Below are positions 1 through 5,581 of a DNA stretch of 7,016 nt, in pieces (position 1 is the stretch's first letter; the number at the start of each line of letters is the position of its first letter). Source of the DNA: Spirochaetota bacterium (GTDB lineage Bacteria; Spirochaetota; JAGLSM01); NCBI GenBank assembly GCA_023135745.1, contig JAGLSM010000107.1, forward strand, positions 1 to 7,016. Reading direction: 5' to 3'. Both the position numbers and the translations under genes were made by a program. The notes beneath the pieces are model-generated. The model did not search any database. It was not told where the DNA came from and saw only the letters and a list, made by a program, of their open reading frames with translations.

Positions 1-960
1 CCCGGGGACGCAGGTTATCCGGCGGCCTTTTTATATCTGCCTGTAGGAGCCAAAGCAATTGCCATGGGGGGAGCCTTTGTTGTTGGAGTTTATGACCAGA
101 CATCCGCCTTCTATAACCCTGCGGCTCTTATTAATATTAAGTATGGCGGTGTATCTTTAACAGGTTCAAGTCTTTCTCTGGACCGTTATCATAATGCTGG
201 AGTAATTGCTTTTAAAAATGGAGATGCTGCAGCTCCTTCAAGTGTCATTGCTCTTTCGGGGATTTATACTTTTGTTGACGGGATTTATCCTTACGTTGAT
301 GATACAGGTGTTGCGTCAGGAGGTGCTGTAACCTTTGGATCATTCATGGGTCAGCTGAGTATGGCTTTTTCGCTTGCTCCTAAAGTACCGGGTGCGTCTT
401 GGGGATTTTCTATTAAAGGGATCACTCAGTCAATTGATGATGAAACTGCCTATGGAATTGCTGCTGATTTTGGAGCCGAATTCAGAGTTGTCATTTTTAA
501 AATCGGAGTAGCTGTCAAGAATCTTGGTATTATGGCCTATTCTTCAAAAACTCTTTGGCTGCGTCCGCAAATAATCGGCGGGATTAATTTAAAATTACCG
601 GGATTACCTGTTCCTATTATAATGCAAATTGACCAGACTGTTGGAATTGGTGATGGTCCAAAGTTTAGACTTGCTACAGAATTTACAGTTTTTGATACTG
701 CACCAAAGGATGATATTAAGGGCTATGATACCGCATTAAAAAACTTCGAGAAAAAGCAGCTTGGAAACCTTCTTCAAAAGCAGCCTGAAAGTACTCCCGG
801 CAGAGGTGTTGCCTTAACCTTACGGCTTGCATTGGCTGATGGGAATTTATCAGGCGGATTTACTCTCAGGGTTAATACAGTAGAGGTTTCCTATGCTTTG
901 GCAATGGATGTATTTGACGAACGTCTGGGACATATAGTCAGCGTAAATTATAATTTTTAA
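1..960 (+). CDS. UPF0164/FadL-like outer-membrane beta-barrel protein, 5' end outside window
   Basis: The frame is open from base 1, so the true start lies upstream and 319 residues are visible. The ATG at 64 falls inside the conserved N-terminal region of the family and is not the start. Near the left edge the protein reads GDAGYPAAFLYLPVGAKAIAMGG and then a YNPAAL motif, which matches the 'DAG...LPVGA+A.AMGGAF....D..A.Y.NPA.L' signature of UPF0164 and PorV/FadL-like proteins. The rest alternates short amphipathic beta strands with turns, as in a barrel. The protein ends in VNYNF with a C-terminal aromatic residue, the usual BAM-recognition signal for outer-membrane insertion. A hydrophilic, Lys/Gln-rich insert (encoded about 715-810) interrupts the strands and is probably a loop or plug segment. 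Family members in treponemes are proposed to take up hydrophobic substrates; the substrate here cannot be told. Confidence 0.85.
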   Translation, partial: PGDAGYPAAFLYLPVGAKAIAMGGAFVVGVYDQTSAFYNPAALINIKYGGVSLTGSSLSLDRYHNAGVIAFKNGDAAAPSSVIALSGIYTFVDGIYPYVDDTGVASGGAVTFGSFMGQLSMAFSLAPKVPGASWGFSIKGITQSIDDETAYGIAADFGAEFRVVIFKIGVAVKNLGIMAYSSKTLWLRPQIIGGINLKLPGLPVPIIMQIDQTVGIGDGPKFRLATEFTVFDTAPKDDIKGYDTALKNFEKKQLGNLLQKQPESTPGRGVALTLRLALADGNLSGGFTLRVNTVEVSYALAMDVFDERLGHIVSVNYNF

Positions 961-963
961 AAT

Positions 964-1011
964 GGGAACTAATTAGTCCCTCTTTTGGTTTATTCCATAG
1001 GGGGACTTTTT
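964..1011 (+). promoter_or_regulatory. Two mutually exclusive hairpins; the second resembles a terminator and covers the next gene's RBS
   Basis: Segment AGTCCC (975-980) can pair in two ways. With GGGAACT (964-970) it forms a 6-bp stem with one bulged A and an AATT loop. Extended to AGTCCCTCT (975-983), it pairs with AGGGGGACT (999-1007) in a 9-bp stem containing one G-U pair, with a 15-base loop. The second hairpin is followed by T at 1008-1011 and contains the whole Shine-Dalgarno of the TPR gene. It could therefore end transcription of the upstream gene, block translation of the downstream gene, or both, and the first hairpin would act as its competitor. The pairings are seen directly; the regulatory role is inferred. 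A simple shared terminator/RBS overlap is the plainest alternative. Confidence 0.45.
999..1005 (+). promoter_or_regulatory. Shine-Dalgarno of the TPR-like gene
   Basis: AGGGGGA lies six bases before the ATG at 1012. This decides the start: an in-frame TTG at 985 would extend the protein by nine residues, but it would put this strong ribosome site inside the coding sequence and spoil the signal peptide. Confidence 0.75.
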
Positions 1012-1806
1012 ATGAAAAAATCAACTGCTATAATAAGCTTCTTTTTTTTGTTTTGTATTACACATATTTATTCAATATCAAAAGCGATAAACTTTGAGAC
1101 TCTTCCTGAAATTCTAAATAAAAAAGCTTTGCGGTTAATTAAAATAAAAAAATACAGAGCTGCTTTAAAAATCTTAAGAAAACTAAATGAATTCGATGGA
1201 TATCAAAAACAAAGTATTTATAATACAGCTTTTATATACTTTAAACTGCGGGAATTGCATGTAAGCCTTAATTTTATTAACCGGTTACTGTTTATTGATC
1301 CTTTAAATAATAAGGCGCTTATTTTAAAAGCAAGAATATTAGTCTATTCCGGAAGGGGTGAACAAGTTTTACTTACCTGTAGAAATATAAAAAGAATGAG
1401 TAATCTAATTATTTCACTTTTTATAAAAAACTATCTAAAATCGCGTAATTACAGGATGATTAATTATTATTTAAATAAATATCTGAACAATAATCCAAAG
1501 GCTGTATATTTGTATTTTTTAGGAAACAGTTTTTTTAAAAATGGATATTACAACTACGCGGCGGATATATTTAAAAGAGCTGTCACGAAGGGGTTGGCTC
1601 GCTTAAAGATTAGAATAGTACGTAAAAAACTTACAATTATATATTATAAACTTGCTGTACAGAAAAAATTAAAATGTGATTTTAAATCTGCTATTCACAT
1701 GTTCATGAAGGTAATAAAGATTTCACCAATCAAGAGTATCTATAGACAGAAGGCAGGCGAACAAATACGGAGTATAAAAAAACTTTATTCTCTCATGAAA
1801 AAATAA
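1012..1806 (+). CDS. Secreted, highly basic TPR-like repeat protein (hypothetical)
   Basis: 264 residues from the ATG at 1012. The N-terminus is a typical Sec signal peptide: MKKSTA, a hydrophobic core at about 7-17, and possible cleavage after Ser21 or Ala25. Cys15 is preceded by Phe, so it is not a good lipobox. The mature part consists of paired helices with TPR-like spacing (A..Y...A...F...L.idP pattern), about residues 36-63, 68-98, 101-128, 160-195 and 210-245. The 'LLFIDPLNNKA' stretch at 92-102 is a characteristic TPR boundary. It is very rich in Lys, Ile, Tyr and Asn, strongly basic, and more A+T-rich than its neighbours. This points to a periplasmic helical scaffold that binds an acidic partner. 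It lies 51 bases after the barrel gene and 14 bases before folP. No specific function is recognised; the TPR call rests on pattern, not on a family match. Confidence 0.7.
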   Translation: MKKSTAIISFFFLFCITHIYSISKAINFETLPEILNKKALRLIKIKKYRAALKILRKLNEFDGYQKQSIYNTAFIYFKLRELHVSLNFINRLLFIDPLNNKALILKARILVYSGRGEQVLLTCRNIKRMSNLIISLFIKNYLKSRNYRMINYYLNKYLNNNPKAVYLYFLGNSFFKNGYYNYAADIFKRAVTKGLARLKIRIVRKKLTIIYYKLAVQKKLKCDFKSAIHMFMKVIKISPIKSIYRQKAGEQIRSIKKLYSLMKK

Positions 1807-1820
1807 TTATATTCTAGTTT

Positions 1821-2645
1821 ATGAAATATTCTTTTAAAAATATTGAACTGGACTTAATAAAAAAGCCTGCTATCATGGGAATATTAAATGTAACCCCTGA
1901 TTCTTTCTACTCTAACAGCCGTTTTACCGCGGATGATGAAATCTTAAGAGAGGTTTCAAAGATGATTGAAGCAGGGGCGGATATAATCGATATTGGAGGG
2001 GAGTCTTCCAGGCCAGGGGCGTGTGAGGTGTCTGAAAAAGATGAGATCAAAAGAATTGATGGAGTCATTAAACAGATCACTTCACGTTTTAAATGTTTAA
2101 TTTCTATTGATACAAGAAGGGCAATGGTCGCCCGGACTGCTCTAGATGCCGGTGCTGAAATTGTAAACGATATTTCAGGGTTTAGTGACCCGAAAATGAT
2201 CGATGTAATTAGGGAACATAACGCGGTTGCTGTTTTGATGCATATGAAGGGTTTTCCAAAAAATATGCAGGATTCTCCATACTATAGAGATGTAACAAAG
2301 GAGATTTACGATTTTTTTGAATCCAGAATTTCTTATGCGGAAGATAACGGGCTGAAGCGTGAAAATATATGGGTTGACCCGGGCATTGGATTTGGAAAAC
2401 GCCTTATAGACAACCTTGAAATAATCAGGAATTTAAGTAATTTTAAGAAAACCGGATGTCACGTGTTAATAGGGCTTTCCAGAAAATCATTTATTGAGGA
2501 AGTTACCGCTAACACGGTAGAAGAAAGACTTTTAGGAACCTGTCTTTATAACCTTGTCAGTCTGCAAAATGGAGCATCAATCATCAGAGTGCATGATGTA
2601 AAAGAAGCTGCTGAAACAATTAAGATATTCGAATCTATTTCCTGA
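1821..2645 (+). CDS. folP: Dihydropteroate synthase
   Basis: 274 residues, the usual length for the enzyme. It joins 4-aminobenzoate to 6-hydroxymethyl-7,8-dihydropterin diphosphate to give 7,8-dihydropteroate in cytoplasmic folate synthesis, and is the target of sulfonamides. The TIM-barrel signature loops are present in order: MGILNVTPDSF (19-29), DIGGESSRPG (57-66), SIDT (95-98), NDISG (116-120), LMHMKG (139-144), DPGIGFGK (186-193), GLSRKSF (218-224) and RVHDV (256-260). The pterin-site Asn116, Asp186 and Lys222 and the diphosphate-loop Asn23 are intact. The loop-2 residue equivalent to Thr62 of E. coli is Ser63, a common natural variant. No Shine-Dalgarno is visible before the ATG, so expression may depend on coupling to the TPR gene, which stops 14 bases upstream. 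No other folate gene is adjacent within the window. Confidence 0.97.
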   Translation: MKYSFKNIELDLIKKPAIMGILNVTPDSFYSNSRFTADDEILREVSKMIEAGADIIDIGGESSRPGACEVSEKDEIKRIDGVIKQITSRFKCLISIDTRRAMVARTALDAGAEIVNDISGFSDPKMIDVIREHNAVAVLMHMKGFPKNMQDSPYYRDVTKEIYDFFESRISYAEDNGLKRENIWVDPGIGFGKRLIDNLEIIRNLSNFKKTGCHVLIGLSRKSFIEEVTANTVEERLLGTCLYNLVSLQNGASIIRVHDVKEAAETIKIFESIS

Positions 2646-2647
2646 AT

Positions 2648-3355
2648 CTAAATTTTTTCGGCAAAAGCAATAACAGATATACCCATAAATGGATGAAATG
2701 GTTTATCAAGAATCTTTAACAATGGAACAAGTTTATTAAAGAGTTTAAGCTGTCCGTCAGGAATATCCTTTTTTTTAAGGATTTTGCCGTTGAGAAACCA
2801 GCCCGGAATTCCAAAGACGTTGAAATACATAGTTCTGGAGACCGAAAATCCTGTTTTCTCGAGAACTCTTCGAAGACTTTTTTTTGTGTATCTTCTATAA
2901 TGATATATTTCCTTGTCAAGAGATCCAAAAAGCCAGTTAAATGCCGGAACCAGGATTACAAGCCGGCCGTTATCCTTTAAAGCTTTATGAATGTTTTTAA
3001 GAGCCTTTTCCTGGTTTTTAATATGTTCGAGTACATTCAGGGAATAAACAGAATCAAATTCTCTGTTAAAATAAGGTTTTTTAGATAAATCATATTTAAA
3101 GGTTTTTATTTTGAATTTATTTTTTACATAATCCAGATAGTTTTGCTGAATGTCAACTGCAGTTACACGGAATTTATCAGTAAAATGGGAAGTTATATTG
3201 CCGAGTCCGCATCCTATTTCAAGCAGGTCTTCGCCTTGAAGGTAATCAGAAAATTGTTCAATAATCCATTTATTGTAATTTACTGCTTCCTTAAATTGAA
3301 CGAGCGTATCTTTACCGGTTTTATCAATAGTTTCTAAAGCTTCTAAATTTTTCAT
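2648..3355 (-). CDS. Class I SAM-dependent methyltransferase
   Basis: 235 residues from the ATG at 3355; a TTG directly before it (3358) follows an in-frame stop and could add one residue. Neither start has a clear Shine-Dalgarno. The Rossmann fold is well marked: motif I LLEIGCGLGN (44-53) binds SAM, AVDIQQNYL (66-74) carries the acidic ribose-binding Asp68 at the end of strand 2, and FDSVYSLNVLEHIKN (100-114) is the strand-4 motif of the Methyltransf_11/23 type. RLVILVPAF (131-139) is strand 5. The C-terminal part, HYRRYTKKSLRRVL (152-165) followed by a hydrophobic 'FGIPGWFLNG' stretch, is typical of methyltransferases often found with polyprenol-linked glycosyltransferases and sugar or lipid modification genes. 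No such partner is in the window, so the substrate is unknown. It lies downstream of the lipoprotein gene on the same strand, separated by an inverted repeat. Confidence 0.9.
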   Translation of the reverse strand: MKNLEALETIDKTGKDTLVQFKEAVNYNKWIIEQFSDYLQGEDLLEIGCGLGNITSHFTDKFRVTAVDIQQNYLDYVKNKFKIKTFKYDLSKKPYFNREFDSVYSLNVLEHIKNQEKALKNIHKALKDNGRLVILVPAFNWLFGSLDKEIYHYRRYTKKSLRRVLEKTGFSVSRTMYFNVFGIPGWFLNGKILKKKDIPDGQLKLFNKLVPLLKILDKPFHPFMGISVIAFAEKI

Positions 3356-3419
3356 CAATTAAAGCTATTAAAAAAAAACAGACAAACAATAAAAAGATAA
3401 AAAATGCTAAAAGACTGCA

Positions 3420-3452
3420 TCATATGTCAGAATATGGACATCTGACATATGA
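3420..3452. repeat. Perfect 11-bp inverted repeat between the lipoprotein and methyltransferase genes
   Basis: TCATATGTCAG (3420-3430) and CTGACATATGA (3442-3452) are exact reverse complements, separated by AATATGGACAT. Each arm contains the palindrome CATATG, and the spacer contains a further GACAT that can pair with the ATGTC of the left arm. On the minus strand the hairpin is followed after several bases by broken T runs (about 3412-3399), so it may act as a weak terminator for the lipoprotein mRNA. Its symmetry also suits an operator for the methyltransferase gene. Confidence 0.6.
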
Positions 3453-3497
3453 CTTGGATAGAAGAATCAAAGCAAAACTTGCTGGATAAAAAGCCTT

Positions 3498-4910
3498 TTA
3501 AGGTATAATACCCAGGTTGAAATTAATTCCCGTTTTATTACCGTCAATTACAAGATTGGCAGAGGCCGGAGGATTAATACTGCTGCCGCCGTAATATCCC
3601 AGATAATCTCCAGAATTAAACAGTATGCCATTTTTGTTTATGTCAGACATTGCGTAGATATAATAAGTTCCAGCTATTGCATTTAAAGAATAAGTAAAAG
3701 TATTGCCATTTGCTATAATGGAATCAAAAGCTATTGGTGGATTAATTAAATATGGATCTTCGCTTATCAAAATACTATTTGTTACTCCACTAACAGTTGC
3801 AGGCAAAGTGACAGTTCCTGATACGGTATATGTTTCCATTTCTTCAACTTTTATAGCGTAAGTTCCATGACTTGAGCCTGAATAGTACTCTTCAACTTTT
3901 ATATAGTATTTTCCTGATGAATCAGCTTGTATAAGTTCTGGAGTATTGTATCCGCTGTCAACATGAGAGAAATTTGTTACAGAGAAATCAGAGTTAAAAG
4001 CTGAGACTTTAATATCTGATGTATAACTGCCTGATCCTTGATATGAATCATCCCAATATACACCATATGTCTTGCCCGCAGTTGCATTAAAATAATGCCA
4101 CTTTATTTCGCCCGCTGTCAGGCTTCCGCTTACCCAATTCCCTAATGTTAATGGTCCTGTTAATGGTCCGTCAAGAGTTGTAACGGTCAAACTAACAGGA
4201 ACAGTGTTTAGGTTATTGAAGTTATCGGCAGGGACAATATAAATATCATACGCGGTATTTTGAACAAGACCTGCTACAGTTTTTGTTCCTTCGATATTTC
4301 CCGATGCTGACGCTGTACCTGACCGGAAAACAGGTATGCCGTTATAATCAGCTCCATTTTTAACCTGTTCAGATGTGGGCGCAGTGGAGTTATTGGAAAC
4401 AACTACGTAATATACTGAACCTGTTTCGTTAATTTTGTATTTCAGGTTAAAACTGCTATCTGAAACATTGTCATACTTAGGCCATCCTGTATTCCATGAT
4501 GGCGGGGTATTATCTGATATTGTACCGGTCGTAAAACTAAAATTGGTAGCAATAAGTGAATTATTTTCTGTATCCTTGATATCTGATGAAAGGGAAACAG
4601 TATAAACTGTGGAAGGACTTAATTCACCATTAGAAATTGTAAATACAGCAGTTTTTATGGAAGGATCATAACTGATTGTTCCTAAAACCCCATTGTTTAC
4701 GCTAAAAGATGCGTTGTCAATTCCGGTTAGATTTTCATTGAAGATGACTTGAATTTGAACCAGATTAATTGCAACATCCAGCTGGTTGTTTGACGGGAAG
4801 GATGAAACCATAACAGGATAAATATTGTTAATAATAGGATTCTGAGTTGTCTCAGAACATGCGAATAAAAGAATGCTAAGTAAAAATAATGTTATAAATA
4901 TTTTTTTCAT
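3498..4910 (-). CDS. Multi-domain surface lipoprotein (SbsA-type Ig, Fn3-like, PPC-like and C-terminal beta domains)
   Basis: 470 residues from the ATG at 4910, chosen because AGAGG sits five bases upstream and because it gives a clean lipoprotein signal: MKK, a hydrophobic core, and lipobox LFAC with Cys18 as the lipidated residue. The frame stays open upstream to 5048, but those extra 46 codons would bury the signal. Approximate domains: residues 30-130 resemble a Big_5/SbsA-like Ig domain ('P.N.....V.I.F.E.L', ending in FSFTTG). Residues 133-245 resemble the bacterial Fn3-like module with 'DNTPPSW', 'YYVVV', 'APTSEQVKNG' and 'TAYDIYIVPAD'. Residues 255-357 resemble a PPC-like beta domain (WHYFNATAGKTY, then YYIKVEEYYSG). 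Residues 360-470 form a prealbumin/carboxypeptidase-regulatory-like beta domain with an Asp/Asn-rich DINKNG loop (423-428) and GDY (434-436), suggesting Ca2+ binding. There are no catalytic motifs. It is probably a surface adhesion or scaffold protein. Confidence 0.85.
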   Translation of the reverse strand: MKKIFITLFLLSILLFACSETTQNPIINNIYPVMVSSFPSNNQLDVAINLVQIQVIFNENLTGIDNASFSVNNGVLGTISYDPSIKTAVFTISNGELSPSTVYTVSLSSDIKDTENNSLIATNFSFTTGTISDNTPPSWNTGWPKYDNVSDSSFNLKYKINETGSVYYVVVSNNSTAPTSEQVKNGADYNGIPVFRSGTASASGNIEGTKTVAGLVQNTAYDIYIVPADNFNNLNTVPVSLTVTTLDGPLTGPLTLGNWVSGSLTAGEIKWHYFNATAGKTYGVYWDDSYQGSGSYTSDIKVSAFNSDFSVTNFSHVDSGYNTPELIQADSSGKYYIKVEEYYSGSSHGTYAIKVEEMETYTVSGTVTLPATVSGVTNSILISEDPYLINPPIAFDSIIANGNTFTYSLNAIAGTYYIYAMSDINKNGILFNSGDYLGYYGGSSINPPASANLVIDGNKTGINFNLGIIP

Positions 4911-4915
4911 AAGAA

Positions 4916-4920
4916 CCTCT
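4916..4920 (-). promoter_or_regulatory. Shine-Dalgarno of the lipoprotein gene
   Basis: AGAGG on the minus strand lies five bases before the ATG at 4910. It fixes the start at the signal peptide rather than at the far upstream end of the open frame. Confidence 0.75.
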
Positions 4921-4947
4921 TTTAAATTTATTTTGTATCTTCTATTA

Positions 4948-4953
4948 GTTATA
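4948..4953 (-). promoter_or_regulatory. Candidate -10 box for the lipoprotein gene
   Basis: The minus strand reads TATAAC here, about 38 bases before the start codon, which would give a leader of roughly 30 bases. No convincing -35 hexamer is found at the usual spacing, so this is only a weak suggestion. Confidence 0.2.
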
Positions 4954-5036
4954 CGCATGAGTTTAAAAAAAGGGACATATTTATGTTGTTTTTTTGCAAA
5001 AATTAACAGTTTATTTGTTTTTCCTGCAGTGATTAA

Positions 5037-5377
5037 ACTGATTTTCATGAAAATTTGAATGTAAAGTGCTTTTCAACAACTTCTACTTATGATATAATCA
5101 ATGAGTGTGATTTTATTAACGTTCTATTAAATGAAGTTATGCATGTTGGAATACGGATTTATCGAATTGGAACGGATTATTTTCTGAAGATTCTTATGAA
5201 ATATTTGAAAATAGTCTTAGCTATACAAAAAAAATAAATAAAAAAATCTGTGAAAATCCGCCGTATCTGGTGCGCCATCAGTGTTCCATTTTCTCAATCC
5301 TGTCATTTGATAAAACTCGGATAAAAAGTATCATGTTAGCTGAAGTATACCTTCCCATATTGGAAATGTTGGGATAA
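5037..5377 (+). pseudogene. Possible decayed gene: two overlapping reading frames joined by a frameshift, no start
   Basis: One frame is open from 5037 to 5237 (..YDIINECDFINVLLNEVM, then HVGIRIYRIG). A second, shifted by one base, is open from 5135 to the TAA at 5375-5377 (.. LFSEDSYEIFENSLSY, then KKICENPPYLVRHQCSIFSI, then AEVYLPILEMLG). A change of frame at about 5155-5185, equivalent to one lost base, would join them into a protein tail of roughly 110 residues with ordinary composition. The second frame has no ATG before 5333, and neither has a ribosome site. The residue mix and codon choice (for example CCG CCG TAT CTG GTG CGC CAT CAG) look like once-coding DNA rather than an A+T-rich spacer. 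I do not recognise the family. Chance open frames remain possible. Confidence 0.35.
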
Positions 5378-5399
5378 GTGTATGCCAAGTTATGATATA

Positions 5400-5428
5400 G
5401 TCATTAGATAGCGAAGCATCTTAGTGAC
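5400..5428. other. Imperfect hairpin, about 12 bp
   Basis: GTCATTA (5400-5406) pairs with TAGTGAC (5422-5428), including one G-U. GAT (5407-5409) then pairs with ATC (5418-5420), and GC with GC around a GAA loop, with single-base bulges at 5410 and 5421. No T run follows on either strand, so it is not a standard terminator. It lies just after the presumed gene remnant and before the candidate promoter. Confidence 0.35.
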
Positions 5429-5439
5429 AAAATCAAACC

Positions 5440-5468
5440 TTGTCGGTATAACTGCTTAATCATGTAAT
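5440..5468 (+). promoter_or_regulatory. Candidate sigma70-type promoter of the sensor gene
   Basis: TTGTCG (5440-5445, 4/6 to TTGACA) and TGTAAT (5463-5468, 5/6 to TATAAT) are 17 bases apart. A start near 5475 would give a leader of about 107 bases that contains the hairpin at 5529-5558. The surrounding A+T richness makes chance matches common, so confidence is low. Confidence 0.3.
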
Positions 5469-5528
5469 TATATATACATTAGAGACCGATATTCAGATTA
5501 AGCTGAGTTTTAAATAATGATTATCACC

Positions 5529-5558
5529 TTGATTGCTGCTTTAAAAATCAGCGATCAG
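5529..5558 (+). promoter_or_regulatory. Leader hairpin upstream of the sensor gene
   Basis: TTGATTGCTG (5529-5538) pairs with CAGCGATCAG (5549-5558) over 10 bp, including two G-U pairs, with a 10-base A+T loop. It ends 11 bases before the ribosome site. No T run follows, so it would more likely affect mRNA stability or translation than end transcription. Confidence 0.4.
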
Positions 5559-5569
5559 TAATTTATAAC

Positions 5570-5574
5570 AGGGA
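5570..5574 (+). promoter_or_regulatory. Shine-Dalgarno for a TTG start
   Basis: AGGGA lies seven bases before the TTG at 5582. An in-frame TAA (5579-5581) directly precedes the TTG, so no earlier start exists, and any later ATG or GTG would remove the first membrane helix. Confidence 0.75.
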
Positions 5575-5581
5575 ATAATAA

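Larger units (their letters stand above)
4911..5581. other. 671-base region without an intact gene, between divergent genes
   Basis: This stretch separates the leftward lipoprotein gene from the rightward sensor gene. From left to right it holds the lipoprotein leader and probable promoter (to about 5000), an apparent frameshifted coding remnant (about 5037-5377), an imperfect hairpin (5400-5428), a candidate promoter (5440-5468), a second hairpin (5529-5558) and the ribosome site of the sensor gene. No tRNA, repeat array or insertion-sequence end was recognised. Short open frames at 4873-5058 and 5055-5237 lack ribosome sites and are not called as genes. Confidence 0.6.

Noticed and set aside
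64..66. ATG at 64 as the start of the first gene
   Set aside because: The frame is open back to base 1, and the family's conserved GDAG...LPVGA motif lies before this ATG, so the gene begins outside the window.
985..1011. TTG at 985 as an upstream start of the TPR-like gene
   Set aside because: The strong AGGGGGA site and the signal peptide both point to the ATG at 1012.
2716..2928. 70-codon minus-strand frame inside the methyltransferase gene
   Set aside because: It is a shadow of a well-supported gene and has no family resemblance.
3143..3337. 64-codon plus-strand frame inside the methyltransferase gene
   Set aside because: It is antisense to the SAM-binding region, with no ribosome site.
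3402..3430. Promoter for the methyltransferase gene using CTGACA within the inverted repeat as the -35 box
   Set aside because: No acceptable -10 hexamer occurs at 16-19 bases.
3471..3483. 5-bp stem AGCAA/TTGCT as a terminator of the lipoprotein gene
   Set aside because: The stem is short, with a three-base loop and only three T following on the minus strand; too weak to call.
4911..5048. Extension of the lipoprotein frame by 46 codons to 5048
   Set aside because: It would place extra residues before an intact lipoprotein signal and ignore the AGAGG site; the upstream part looks like leader DNA that happens to lack stops.
5378..5581. tRNA or small RNA gene in the leader region
   Set aside because: Hairpins are present, but there is no cloverleaf, no conserved TTC-loop sequence and no terminator.
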